Assembly: GCA_016709875.1 (NCBI GenBank)
Contig: JADJLZ010000004.1
Location: 120,952-184,951 of the forward strand
Source of the DNA: Planctomycetota bacterium
GTDB taxonomy: Bacteria > Planctomycetota > UBA1135 > GCA-002686595
Direction of reading: 5' to 3'
DNA length: 64,000 nucleotides
Part shown: in pieces, positions 27,212 to 35,854 of the stretch
Numbering within the stretch: the stretch's first letter is position 1
Layout: the number at the start of each line of letters is the position of its first letter
The notes under the pieces: generated by a model
What the model saw: the letters and a program-made list of their open reading frames with translations, nothing else
Databases searched by the model: none
Told to the model about the DNA's origin: nothing
Program-made: the position numbers and the translations under genes

Positions 27212-28756
27212 TCAACGCACGCCGCAGAGCTGCGCCATCGCCTCGCCGAGCGCGTGGCCGACGAGGTAGTAGGTCTCGCCGTTGCCGAACTCGTGGTGAC
27301 CGTGCTCGGGGTTGGGCGAGTCTTCCGGCTTGCGCACGAAGTCGTGCGTCTGGACGAAGGCGACCGTGCCCGCGAACTCCGCGCGCGTCGCGGCAGCGCG
27401 CTGGGCCTTGCGCAGCGCGTCCCACTCGCCTTCGGCCTTGACCCACGCCCCGGTGATCTCGCCGACGACGACCGGCAGCTTCGGCGCATTGAACTCGTTG
27501 CGCACGTCGTGGATGAGATTGACGAGATTCTGCTCGTACTCGGGCACGGCGTGCTCGGGATCACAGCCGTCGTTCCAGCCCTGGTACCAGACGAAGCCCG
27601 CGAGCTCCCAACCCTCGTTCTTGTAGGCGGGGAAATCCTTGGGGAGCCGCTCGAGCGCCTCGCGCACCTCGCGGATCATCTTCGTGTAGTAGGGGCCGAC
27701 CGTGCCGCCCGAGGACGGCGGCCGGAAGTCGGCGTACAGGCTCTTGCCGCCCCAGGCGGTCTTGACGAGCAGCACCTGCGCGCCGAGCGCGTCGCCGACC
27801 ACGTGGCCGAACTCGAGTTCGGGCCCGAAGTGGTGCTCGTCGTAGGGCGTGAAGCCCAGCGCGAGCGGCCCCTTCTTCAGCGTGCCATCTTCCAACTGGT
27901 AGCGCACCCAGACATCCTTGCGCACGGCCCACTTGCCCTGCGCGTCGAAGAGGTGCGCGTACTGCTTGCGGCGCGCCGGATCGTGCGCGTACTGCGCGAG
28001 CGAGCCTCGACCGTCGTTGTAGTCCTTGGGATTCCAGGTCGGATCGAGGTCGGCGATCGCGGGACCCTCCATGTTCGATTGACCCGCGAGCACGAAGACC
28101 TGCAGCTTGCGCCCGCCGGTCATACGCGACTCCTTCGGTAGTTCCTTCGTGGCACCGATCGTCGCGATTGCCTGCTCGACGGCTGCGACCTTCTTCGCTC
28201 GGCCCTCCTCGGAACCGTCCTTCTCGTCGCGGAAGTACTGCGCCAGCTCCGCGAGCTGCGGCAGCAGCGGCCGCGCGGCCGCGCCGTAGAGCACCAGTGC
28301 CTGCATGATGGCTCCCGTGCGCTCCTCGCTCGCCCACGGGTTCTGGTGGCGCGCGTAGTCGACGCAGGCCTGCATGCCCTCGGGGCGCTTGTGCTTGGCG
28401 AGCAGCTGCAGCCCCGCGACGCGGATCCCGTCGGCAAACATCTCGCCGCTCGGCGCGGAGCTGCGCACCGCGGCCAGGATGTCGGGCCAGAGTTGTTCGA
28501 GCTCGTCATCATTGAGCTTGCCGTAGGCCGAGGCGACCTGCGCGCGTGCAAGCCCGTCGTCGGTCAAGAGCAGCGCGCGGATGATCCCGACCAGCTGTTC
28601 CGGCGGAACGTCCTCGATCGAATCGGCGAGCAGGCCGCGCGTGGGGCCCGTGTCGACGTAGTCCGCGAGGAACAGGGCCATGCCAAGGTAGCGGCGCGTC
28701 GTGTGGCGCGGATCGCCGGGGGAGTCGGCCAGCGCGAGCTTGAGCAGCGCGGGCAC
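27212..28756 (-). CDS. Sialate O-acetylesterase (SASA) domain with N-terminal HEAT-like repeats; 3' part of a longer broken gene
   Basis: The visible ORF of 514 residues has helical HEAT-like repeats (about 1-205) and a SASA/SGNH esterase domain from about residue 212: VFVLAGQSNMEG holds the nucleophile Ser, followed by LLVKTAWGGKSLYADF and FVWYQGWNDGCD. The C-terminus has a likely Asp/His pair in the HGHHEFGNGETYY region. The frame stays open with perfect coding character upstream of the first GTG (AAFALADIGKPARKAV), so the true gene begins farther upstream and joins the DUF6288 part through a frameshift near 28973. Alternatively the esterase starts at ATG 28123 as its own gene. SASA enzymes remove O-acetyl groups from sugars. 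Confidence 0.75.
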   Translation of the reverse strand: MPALLKLALADSPGDPRHTTRRYLGMALFLADYVDTGPTRGLLADSIEDVPPEQLVGIIRALLLTDDGLARAQVASAYGKLNDDELEQLWPDILAAVRSSAPSGEMFADGIRVAGLQLLAKHKRPEGMQACVDYARHQNPWASEERTGAIMQALVLYGAAARPLLPQLAELAQYFRDEKDGSEEGRAKKVAAVEQAIATIGATKELPKESRMTGGRKLQVFVLAGQSNMEGPAIADLDPTWNPKDYNDGRGSLAQYAHDPARRKQYAHLFDAQGKWAVRKDVWVRYQLEDGTLKKGPLALGFTPYDEHHFGPELEFGHVVGDALGAQVLLVKTAWGGKSLYADFRPPSSGGTVGPYYTKMIREVREALERLPKDFPAYKNEGWELAGFVWYQGWNDGCDPEHAVPEYEQNLVNLIHDVRNEFNAPKLPVVVGEITGAWVKAEGEWDALRKAQRAAATRAEFAGTVAFVQTHDFVRKPEDSPNPEHGHHEFGNGETYYLVGHALGEAMAQLCGVR

Positions 28757-30522
28757 GGCCTTGCGCGCGGGCTTGCCGATGTCAGCCAGCGCGAACGCGG
28801 CCCGGATCTGCAGCCACTCGTCGTGCTCCGAGAGCTGCGCGAGGAGCGCGTCGACGGCGGGCGCGGCGTCCTTGCCCAGGCACTCGAGCGCGCGGCAGGC
28901 GCCGTAGCGCGAGGGCAGGTCGGCGCGGCCGAGCAGGCGCGACGAGCTGCGGCACGACTCGGCGCCGCTCTGGCGCGAGCGCCTTCGCGGCGCGGTAACG
29001 CACCGCCGGCGACCAACTGCCGAGAGCCTGCGAGCAGCTCGGGACCGGCGCGTGCCGTAGAAGCTCTTGCATGCGCCGCGGATCGAAGGGGCGGCCGTCC
29101 TCGATCACCGCGGCGAGTTCCGCCCCGTGAGCGCGTTGCTCGTCGCGCGTCCCCTTGCCCGGTGATGCGCAGCTCGCCGCAGCGGCAGCGTCCAGGTCAG
29201 CAGGAACACGCCGGTGGCGTCCCAGCCCTCGTAGGAATCGTCGGCGCGGGCGCGCCCTGGTAGGTGAAACCGCCGTCCCAGCGCCGCGCGAGATCGTAGA
29301 ACCAGCGCTGTTCGGCGAGGTGCGCCGCGAGCGCCTGCTCGCCTGCGCGTGCGACGCCCAGCGGTCCCCACAGGTAGCCAAAGTAGTTGCCCGTGTGACC
29401 GAGCTCGCGTTCGTCGTACGCGGCGGCCGACATCGATGCGAAAAAGCGCGTCGCTGGCGCCTCGTCGAGCCAGTCGAAGGCCAGCGCGGCCATCGCGTTC
29501 TTGCCGTTGTTGTCGTGCAGGAAGTGGAAGGGCGCGTGGTCGCCGTAGGGGATGCTGCCCTTGCCGACGTAGAAGGCGAAGAAGCGCTGCGAGCGCGCCA
29601 CCGCCTGCGTCACGACGTCGTCGTCGACGCCGCACTGCTGCGCCAGGATCAACGAGAGCCAGCACGAGAGGCCGACCTGGTTGACCGCGCCGTAGCCGCC
29701 CAGACCCCACTCGCTGCCGGGCACGACCATGCCGTGGCCCCACAGTCCGACCTGGCTTTGCCCTTGCGACAGCGCGTGCGAGTACTCGCGGATCGCGGGC
29801 AGAACGTACTTGTCGCCGGTCGCGAGGAGGTACTGCGAGAGGAACAGGTTCGTGGCGCCCCAGTCCCAGGCGCACATCCCCTCGCGCAGGTCGAGCTTCA
29901 GCTTCGGATCGCCGAGTGTATGCGCGAGCGACTTCACCTCGTCCAGGTACTCCGGCTTGCCGGTCGCGAGGAGTGCGAGCGCGTTCACCTCCGCGACGAG
30001 GCCTTCGCCCAGTCCGTGCTGGCCGAGGTACTTGGCCGCTTTCGAGGATGCGCTTGGATTTCGGGCAGTCTTCCGGCGCCGTCGCCGAGTAGCTGCCGAG
30101 CACCTCGAGGTGCAGCGTCGCGCGCCTCGCTTGCCCTTGCGCCAGCGCAGGAGCGCCAGCAGACCGCGGCCTTCGCCCGCCTCGGCGCGCGTGATCGCCT
30201 TGCCGAGGACGCGCCGCGCGTCGCTCGTGAAGGGCTTGTCGCCCAGACCGAGGATCACGTCGCCCACCTCGAGCACGCCATCGGCCGGGGAGCCCTTCTC
30301 GACTGCGGTCACGAGGATCTGGCGCGCGTCCAGCGTGGTGAGCTGCTGCGCGGCGATCCACCCGCGCGCGCCCGTCGGCCCGAGCGTCCAGTCGTGCGTG
30401 TCGTCGGGCTTGCCGCCCTGCGTGAGGTCGGGCACGGCGGATTGCGCTGCGGCGGAAGGTCCGAACGCGAGCCATGCTGCGGCGAGGACGAACAGGAGCT
30501 TGGCGTGCCAGGTCGTGCGCAT
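28757..30522 (-). pseudogene. DUF6288 domain protein, 5' part, with at least five apparent frameshifts
   Basis: The start (ATG 30522) gives a signal peptide (LLFVLAAAWLAFGPSAAAQ) and a PDZ-like DUF6288 N-terminus (GPTGARGWIAAQQL, DVILGLGDKPFTSDARR). The frame then moves near 30115-30124 to one reading TLHLEVLGSYSATAPEDCPK, returns near 30040 at AAKYLGQHGLGEG, shifts near 29250 to DDSYEGWDATGVFLLTW, again near 29160-29185 to KGTRDEQRAHGAELAAV, and near 28973 into the frame of the esterase ORF. No stop codons occur inside the properly joined frames and third-position GC stays high, so poor local sequence quality is as likely as true decay. Domain order would be signal, DUF6288, HEAT repeats, SASA esterase. 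Confidence 0.7.
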
Positions 30523-30681
30523 GTCCCCGAGGATGATCGCGTTCGCGCGCCTGCACTAGCGAAAGCCACGGAATCCCGCCACAGGGCCGCGCGGGTTCCG
30601 CTCGCTGCTAGAATCCCCGGCCACCCACACGCTCGCGCCGCCAGTGCGTGAGCCGCACAACGCCAGCCCGAGGAACCGCTC

Positions 30682-31722
30682 ATGCGCGCAGTCCTTTCGT
30701 TTCTGTTCGTACTCGCCATCTCCATCCAGCCCTCGCCCGCCGGACTCGACGAGAAGACGCTGCGCGAGAATCCGCAGTGGATGCCCGCACAGACCTCGGT
30801 CACGAAGACCGTCGAGTTCCAGTCGGGATTGAAGATCACGCCGCAGGACCGGCTCGAGATCGGCGGCTTCGAGCCCGAGGGCGTCGTGCTGCGCAAGGGC
30901 ACGAACGAATTCCTGCTGCCCGTGGCGCAGACGAAGCTGCTCGCCGACGCCGACGCGTACCGCTCGAAGTACACGCCCGAGCAGCAGAAGCTCACGGCGC
31001 GCGAACTGCTGGCGCGCCAGGAGCTGTGGCCCTACTTCGTGAAGCCGAAGGAGGCGCTGCGCTTCTCCGATCGAACGGCCTTCGAGGCCGGGAAGAGCTA
31101 CCCCCTGTGGTCGGTCGAGAAGGACGGGCTGCACGTCTACTTCGAGCGCAAGGGCCAGACCTATTCGCTCGAGCCGGCCGCGACGGATTTCTTCGAGAGC
31201 GCGCTTGCAGCAGTCGTGCGCCCGCCCTCGCGCCTGTTCGACGAGGTGCGCGCGAACGCGATCCGCGCCGACAGCGGCAAGCCCGCGGACCTGGCGGACG
31301 AGGCCGGGCCGAAGTACCTCGCGATCTACCACGCCGCAGCCTGGTGTCCCTATTGCGAGCAGTGCACGCCCGACGTCACGAAGTGGTACGACGAACTGCG
31401 CGCGAGCGGCGACAAGTCGATCGAACTCGTGCTGCTCTCGGCCGACAAGTCGCCCGCGGAGTTCCAGAAGCATCTGAAGGACAAGCAGATGAAGTGCCTG
31501 GCGGTGCCGATCGAGCGCAACAATCACACCTTCGTGCTCTCGAAACTCTTCCCCAATCGACCGACACCCTGGCTGTACGTGGTCGACCGGCAGGGCAAGA
31601 CGATCGTGGACGGCGACGTAGAGGGCCAGCCGAAGGAACGAACACTCGCAGTGCTGGCGAAGATCGACGAATTCCGCAAGCGGGAGGCCGAGCAGGCCCA
31701 AAAGGAGCCCGGGGCCAAGTAG
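30682..31722 (+). CDS. Secreted thioredoxin-like (TryX/nucleoredoxin-like) protein
   Basis: 346 residues with a signal peptide (AVLSFLFVLAISIQPSPA). Residues 1-200 are an unrecognised beta-rich region. Residues about 205-335 are a thioredoxin-like fold: KYLAIYHAAAWCPYCEQCTP holds the redox motif WCPYC, with the later strand and Pro loop FPNRPTPWLYVVDRQGKTI. The C-terminus is a charged helix. Probably extracytoplasmic. A TAGAAT -10 box at 30609-30614 lies about 67 nt upstream of the ATG. It is one of three secreted thioredoxin-fold proteins in this window. Confidence 0.8.
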   Translation: MRAVLSFLFVLAISIQPSPAGLDEKTLRENPQWMPAQTSVTKTVEFQSGLKITPQDRLEIGGFEPEGVVLRKGTNEFLLPVAQTKLLADADAYRSKYTPEQQKLTARELLARQELWPYFVKPKEALRFSDRTAFEAGKSYPLWSVEKDGLHVYFERKGQTYSLEPAATDFFESALAAVVRPPSRLFDEVRANAIRADSGKPADLADEAGPKYLAIYHAAAWCPYCEQCTPDVTKWYDELRASGDKSIELVLLSADKSPAEFQKHLKDKQMKCLAVPIERNNHTFVLSKLFPNRPTPWLYVVDRQGKTIVDGDVEGQPKERTLAVLAKIDEFRKREAEQAQKEPGAK

Positions 31723-31835
31723 CGAGTTGCGCGCGGGCGCCCAGTCGCTGGCCAGACTGCGCGCGTGCGGCTAGGATTCTCCGGCGAATTCGGCAGCAGG
31801 CAAACCCACAACCTCGCTTCCGCACGGACACAAGC

Positions 31836-32693
31836 ATGACCGCGACCGATACCCAATCCCTGGCAGGCTGCGTCGTCGATTTCCTGAATGGCGGCGGCGC
31901 GCAGAAGCTGATTGCACAGTGCGCAGAGGACGTGACCGTCTTCGCGCCCATCACCGAGGAGGGACTCGATCCCTTCGCCAAGCGCGACGCGTCGAAGCTC
32001 GACGATTTCGTCTCGGCATTCCGCGCTGCCTTCCCGGACGTGCGCTATGCGCTCGCCGGTGTCCAGCCAGGGCAGGATTCCGTGACGGTCAAGTGGACCG
32101 CGCGCGGCACGCACCGCGCGGCGCTGAGCTACATCCAGCCCTGCGGCGAATCGGTGGCGTTCACCGGCTCGTGCCTGCTGAAGTTCGAAGAGGGCCTGAT
32201 CACGGAGATCCGCCTGGCGGCGGACATCTACGACCTGCTCGTCGCCACCGGCGCGATCTGCGCCGAACCCGGCCAGACGCGCGGACAGGCGCCCGTGCTG
32301 AACGCGGCGGCGATGGACGCGCTGCGCAAGGCGATCGTGGCGCGGAGCGGGGAGCTCGGTGCACCCTTCGACAAGGACACCTTGCTCCACGCGGTCGTGC
32401 GCTTCTACGCCTCGAGCGAGTTCGACACGCAGACCTTCGAACTCGGCGGCGCGGGCCAGTTCCCCGCGCTGCTGGCCTTCCTGCGCAAGGAATTCACGAG
32501 CATCGAGCTCGCGCTCGACGCCGGCGTTTCGCAGGGTCACACGACCACCTTCCGCGGCAAGGCGCGCGTCGAGCGCGGCGGCGAACGGCTCTCCTACATG
32601 TTCCGCAGCGGCTTCCGCAGCCGCGGAACGCGCGTTGTCGAGTCCTGGGTCGAGATGCAGGTACCGCCCACCCTGCGCGAGGCGTTCGAATGA
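31836..32693 (+). CDS. SnoaL-like domain protein
   Basis: The 285-residue cytoplasmic protein has two SnoaL/NTF2-like halves: VVDFLNGGGAQKLIAQCAED with FRAAFPDVRYALAGVQPGQD and TVKWTARGTHRAALSY in the first, and AVVRFYASSEFDTQTFELGG with a second barrel in the other. SnoaL-like proteins range from polyketide cyclases to carriers of small molecules, so the activity is open. The stop overlaps the ATG of the 2OG oxygenase gene (ATGA), so the pair likely acts together. ATG 31836 is the first start after a TAGGAT box (about 31771-31776). Confidence 0.7.
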   Translation: MTATDTQSLAGCVVDFLNGGGAQKLIAQCAEDVTVFAPITEEGLDPFAKRDASKLDDFVSAFRAAFPDVRYALAGVQPGQDSVTVKWTARGTHRAALSYIQPCGESVAFTGSCLLKFEEGLITEIRLAADIYDLLVATGAICAEPGQTRGQAPVLNAAAMDALRKAIVARSGELGAPFDKDTLLHAVVRFYASSEFDTQTFELGGAGQFPALLAFLRKEFTSIELALDAGVSQGHTTTFRGKARVERGGERLSYMFRSGFRSRGTRVVESWVEMQVPPTLREAFE

Positions 32694-33370
32694 GTGTCAG
32701 CGAGACGATGATGCCGTACAGCCTCGAGGGCTTCCTCGAGGAGGCCGAGATCCAGCAGGTGATCCGCTCCATCGACGCATACAAGCAGTCGGTGGACCCC
32801 AAGAAGCTCGAGGCCGGCGCGACGGGCTACACGATCCACAACTCGGAGAACCTGAGCGTCAAGGAGATCATCAACGTCTACGAGCCCGCGGGCCGGCTCG
32901 ACGTCAACTGGCAACAGATCCCGCGCGACATCGTCGAGATCATGGAGAGGGCGTTCTTCCGCCGCATCGAGGACGTGCGGCGCGCATTCCCGACCGCCTA
33001 TGGCCCGTACGGCTACACCTACGTCGAGTACAAGCCGGGCCAGTTCTTCACCGCGCACATCGATGGCGTCAGCCGCGCGCAGGTCTCGGGCTTCGGCGTG
33101 ACCTTGAGCAACGATTTCGAGGGCGGCGAGTTCTCGGTCGAGACCTGCGGTTCGGGCCGGTTGTGGGCGCGCGACGGCGAGGAGCGCCTGATCAACGCGC
33201 CGGGACACGACGCGCAGTCGGAGTGGTACCGCAAGGTGCCGCGCACGAAGTGGACCACGCGCCCGGTGAAGGGCAACGCGATCTTCTACGGCAGCGGCCT
33301 GACGCACAGCAGCCAGCCGGTGACCAAGGGCATCCTGCGCAAGGTGCTGGCGTTCGTGCGTTCGTACTGA
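32690..33370 (+). CDS. 2-oxoglutarate/Fe(II)-dependent oxygenase (prolyl-hydroxylase-like)
   Basis: 226 residues with the full 2OG-Fe(II) signature: H123-x-D125 in GQFFTAHIDGVSRAQ, the distal H206 in GSGLTHSSQPV, and R217 in ILRKVLAFV for 2-oxoglutarate binding. The segment LSNDFEGGEF is typical of P4Hc/PKHD-like enzymes. Such enzymes hydroxylate amino-acid side chains or small molecules. The coupling with the SnoaL-like gene suggests a shared small-molecule or protein substrate (inference). Confidence 0.82.
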   Translation: MSVSETMMPYSLEGFLEEAEIQQVIRSIDAYKQSVDPKKLEAGATGYTIHNSENLSVKEIINVYEPAGRLDVNWQQIPRDIVEIMERAFFRRIEDVRRAFPTAYGPYGYTYVEYKPGQFFTAHIDGVSRAQVSGFGVTLSNDFEGGEFSVETCGSGRLWARDGEERLINAPGHDAQSEWYRKVPRTKWTTRPVKGNAIFYGSGLTHSSQPVTKGILRKVLAFVRSY

Positions 33371-33449
33371 GTGCGAGTGGGATCCTGGCGACGCGGGGCG
33401 AGGCGCGCAAGCCCTGGCCTACCGGACTGGAATCGCGACAGTCCTTCCG

Positions 33450-33478
33450 TTGACAACAGTTAGCCCATAGGCTAAATA
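33450..33478 (+). promoter_or_regulatory. Promoter with palindromic operator of the ArsR-type gene
   Basis: TTGACA (33450-33455), 17-nt spacer, TAAATA (33473-33478): near-consensus sigma-70. Inside the spacer and touching the -10 is a perfect palindrome TTAGCC-4 nt-GGCTAA (33460-33465, 33470-33475), well placed for autorepression by the regulator encoded just downstream. The GTG start follows the -10 by only 7 nt. Confidence 0.8.
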
Positions 33479-33485
33479 CAGCGGC

Positions 33486-33791
33486 GTGCCGAAGCGCGGC
33501 CGACCCAACCCCAAAGACGCCTACGAGTCCATCTTCCTTGCGCTCGCCCATCCATCGCGACGGCGGATCCTCATGACGCTGAACTTCGAGGGCGGCTCGA
33601 TGTCGTCGGGTGAGATCGCGGCGATGTTCAAGGAGTCGTGGCCGACGACGACCGGACATCTGCGCGTGCTCGAAGACGCGGGCGTTGTGCACCACGAGCG
33701 CGTGGGCCGCACACGAATCTATCGCATCGATCGCAAGCGTCTCGCGCTGGCCGAACAGTGGCTGGCGTGGTTTTCGAAGGGCACTCACTGA
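33486..33791 (+). CDS. ArsR/HxlR-like winged-helix transcriptional regulator
   Basis: 101 residues: AYESIFLALAHPSRRRILMT is the usual start of the ArsR winged helix, followed by SSGEIAAMFKESWPTTTGHL (recognition helix) and LEDAGVVHHERVGRTRIYRI (wing). No metal-binding Cys pair is visible, so it resembles the metal-independent SdpR/ArsR group often next to SRPBCC or glyoxalase genes. GTG start, probably leaderless. It likely represses its own operon (this gene, the VOC protein and DUF1905) through the palindrome in its promoter. Confidence 0.88.
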   Translation: MPKRGRPNPKDAYESIFLALAHPSRRRILMTLNFEGGSMSSGEIAAMFKESWPTTTGHLRVLEDAGVVHHERVGRTRIYRIDRKRLALAEQWLAWFSKGTH

Positions 33792-33808
33792 CGAGAGGAG
33801 CAGCGGAC

Positions 33809-34255
33809 ATGGCAGCGAAGAAGAAGTCGAAGCAGGCAACCAGAGCCAAGCCCCGGCCGAAGGCGAAGCGCGATGTGCCGCAGTTCTTCCGGCTCAACCT
33901 CGAGGTCGGAGACCTCGCGAAGGCGGCGGACTTCTACCAGACGCTTCTCGGCCTGACCGGGCGCATGCAGGCGGGCTCGCGCCTGTATTTCCAGTGCGGG
34001 GCGGTGACGCTCCAGGTCGTGGACGTCGGCCCGGCGCCGTATCCGGCAGCCAAGGCGCTCTATTTCACCGTGAAAGATCTCGATGCCGTCCACGAGCGCG
34101 CGCGCGAACTCGGCTGTCTGGCACCTGAGAGCGTGCACGGCAGTCCGGGCGGAGAGATCGTCGTGCGTCCGTGGGGCGAGCGCTCGTTCTACGCGAACGA
34201 TCCCTGGCGGAACCCGCTGTGCTTCGTCGAGGCTGGGACCACTTATGGCGGCTAG
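33809..34255 (+). CDS. VOC/glyoxalase family protein
   Basis: 148 residues. A Lys-rich tail (AAKKKSKQATRAKPRPKAKR) precedes one VOC domain: FFRLNLEVGDLAKAADFYQT, LLGLTGRMQAGSRLYFQCG, YFTVKDLDAVHERARELG and the end FYANDPWRNPLCFVEAGT. VOC proteins bind metal and include glyoxalases and antibiotic-binding proteins; the substrate is unknown. The ATG has a GAGAGGAG ribosome site. It follows the ArsR gene by 17 nt and overlaps the DUF1905 gene by 11 nt. Confidence 0.85.
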   Translation: MAAKKKSKQATRAKPRPKAKRDVPQFFRLNLEVGDLAKAADFYQTLLGLTGRMQAGSRLYFQCGAVTLQVVDVGPAPYPAAKALYFTVKDLDAVHERARELGCLAPESVHGSPGGEIVVRPWGERSFYANDPWRNPLCFVEAGTTYGG

Positions 34256-34667
34256 GAAGCGGATCTCGTTCGACGCCGAACTCATCGAGGGTCACAAGGG
34301 CGTGACGCCGGTGATCGTGCCCTTCGATCCGGAAGCCGTGTGGGGCCAGAAGCCTGTCCGCCTCGATGCGCGTCGTGACGGCTGGCTCGTGGAGGGCACG
34401 ATCAACCGCACGCGCTTCGACGGCTACATCGGCAACCGCTGGGGCCGGTTCTTCCTGATCGTCGACGCCGAGCTGCGCGAGGCTCTGGGCGTGTCGGTGG
34501 GCGACACGCTCTCGCTGGTGATCGAGTCGACGCTCGACCGGGAGGTGTGGGAGCGCGCACGCGTGCAAGCGCGGATTACCACCGCCCCGAAGAAGGGCCG
34601 CTCGGACGCGATCGACCTGGATGCGCCGCCGAAGTCCCGCGCCAAGCGCAAGCGCGCGGCGAAGTAG
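34245..34667 (+). CDS. DUF1905 domain protein
   Basis: 140 residues that follow the DUF1905 pattern: RISFDAELIEGHKGVTPVIV, PFDPEAVWGQKPVRLDAR, VEGTINRTRFDGYIGNRWGR and SVGDTLSLVIES. The C-terminus is a basic tail (KSRAKRKRAAK). The family has no known activity but is often fused to YdeI-like or OmdA domains. Last gene of the ArsR operon. Confidence 0.8.
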   Translation: MAARKRISFDAELIEGHKGVTPVIVPFDPEAVWGQKPVRLDARRDGWLVEGTINRTRFDGYIGNRWGRFFLIVDAELREALGVSVGDTLSLVIESTLDREVWERARVQARITTAPKKGRSDAIDLDAPPKSRAKRKRAAK

Positions 34668-34671
34668 CCGC

Positions 34672-35703
34672 TCACTCGGCGCGGTACCCGCGCCACAGCC
34701 AGACCAGCGTGTCGGCCAGCGTCTGCTCGAAGACGCGGCGATCGCAATGCCCGGTGCCGAGGCTGTAGACGAAGCGCTGCTCGTAGCCCTTGGCCTCGAG
34801 CGCCGCCGCGGTGCGCTTGCCGGCCATGACCCAGTTGTGGTGCGTGTCCTCCGCGTCGTTCTCGCGGATGTCGTGCTCGGAGACGTGCGTGAAAATGCGC
34901 AGCGGCTTCTTCTCGCTCGACTCGATCAGCTTCAGGCCCGAGTGATACTCCCACGCTCCGAGCGGGAACGGCTGCTCCTCGGGCGCGTCGTCGTCCTGCT
35001 GGTCCACGAAGGTGCCCGAGTACGCGGCGATGCGGCGGAAGAGATCGGGCCGGAACCAGCCCATCGTGAGCGCCGCGGCGCCGCCGGAGCTGCAGCCCAG
35101 CACCGCGTGCGCCCAGGGATCGGCGCTGAGCGCGAACTTGGGGTAGGCGGCCTTGATCTCGGCACATGCGAGCACCGCCGGCACGACCTCGTCGTGCACG
35201 AAGCGCGCGAGGCGGTCGGACATGGTGTCGTATTCCAGGCCGCGCTCGCTGTTCTTGCCGTCGTCGCCGCCGTTCTGCACTGCGATCGCGACGAAGGCGG
35301 GCAGCGTTCGCTGCGCGTCCTTGGCGTGCGCGAGGTTGTCGAGCGCGTTGCGCACGAGCGCGAGCTGCCCGGGCCCGTCGTGGATCACCAGGTAGGGAGC
35401 CTGTGTCCCGTCGACGTACGCCGCCGGCACGTAAACCGTGATCGTGCGCGAGGTGCGCACGGGCTTCTTGTCGGGCTCGAGCGTCTTGTCGTCGCCCTTG
35501 AAGATGCGGCTGTGCTCGAGCGGCATGCTGAACTCGAACTGCCGGCCCTTGGGATTGCCCTTGTCCGCGAGATCGGGATCGAGCGCGTATTCGGGCCCGA
35601 TCGTGAGCTCCGATCCGGCCGGCGCGGCCTGGTGCGCGCGCGGCACGGCGAGGGCGAGCGCGCCGAGGAGCATCAACAGCGGAGGAACGATTGCGTATCG
35701 CAT
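34672..35703 (-). CDS. Secreted alpha/beta-hydrolase, Fes/esterase-D-like
   Basis: 343 residues with a signal sequence (AIVPPLLMLLGALALAV). The hydrolase fold is of the enterochelin-esterase type: SRTITVYVPAAYVDG, APYLVIHDGPGQ, FVAIAVQNGG, then the nucleophile elbow VLGCSSGGAAALTMGWFRPD (Ser205) and a late His in SLGTGHCDRR. It probably cleaves an ester outside the cytoplasm; a siderophore or polysaccharide ester is possible. It faces the DUF1905 gene, with 4 nt between the two stop codons. Confidence 0.82.
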   Translation of the reverse strand: MRYAIVPPLLMLLGALALAVPRAHQAAPAGSELTIGPEYALDPDLADKGNPKGRQFEFSMPLEHSRIFKGDDKTLEPDKKPVRTSRTITVYVPAAYVDGTQAPYLVIHDGPGQLALVRNALDNLAHAKDAQRTLPAFVAIAVQNGGDDGKNSERGLEYDTMSDRLARFVHDEVVPAVLACAEIKAAYPKFALSADPWAHAVLGCSSGGAAALTMGWFRPDLFRRIAAYSGTFVDQQDDDAPEEQPFPLGAWEYHSGLKLIESSEKKPLRIFTHVSEHDIRENDAEDTHHNWVMAGKRTAAALEAKGYEQRFVYSLGTGHCDRRVFEQTLADTLVWLWRGYRAE

Positions 35704-35854
35704 GGGAGTGCGGAGGCCGACCCTAGCGCGGGAAGCCCGAGAGCGGAAGGGGAAGGCGCGCACTCCCGCGCAGGCGGCTGCCGACAGTAGCCACCTTCAA
35801 GCGTGCCTGCGCGGTGCGAGAATGCACGACAGACGCTCGCTGAAGAGGTGTGTC

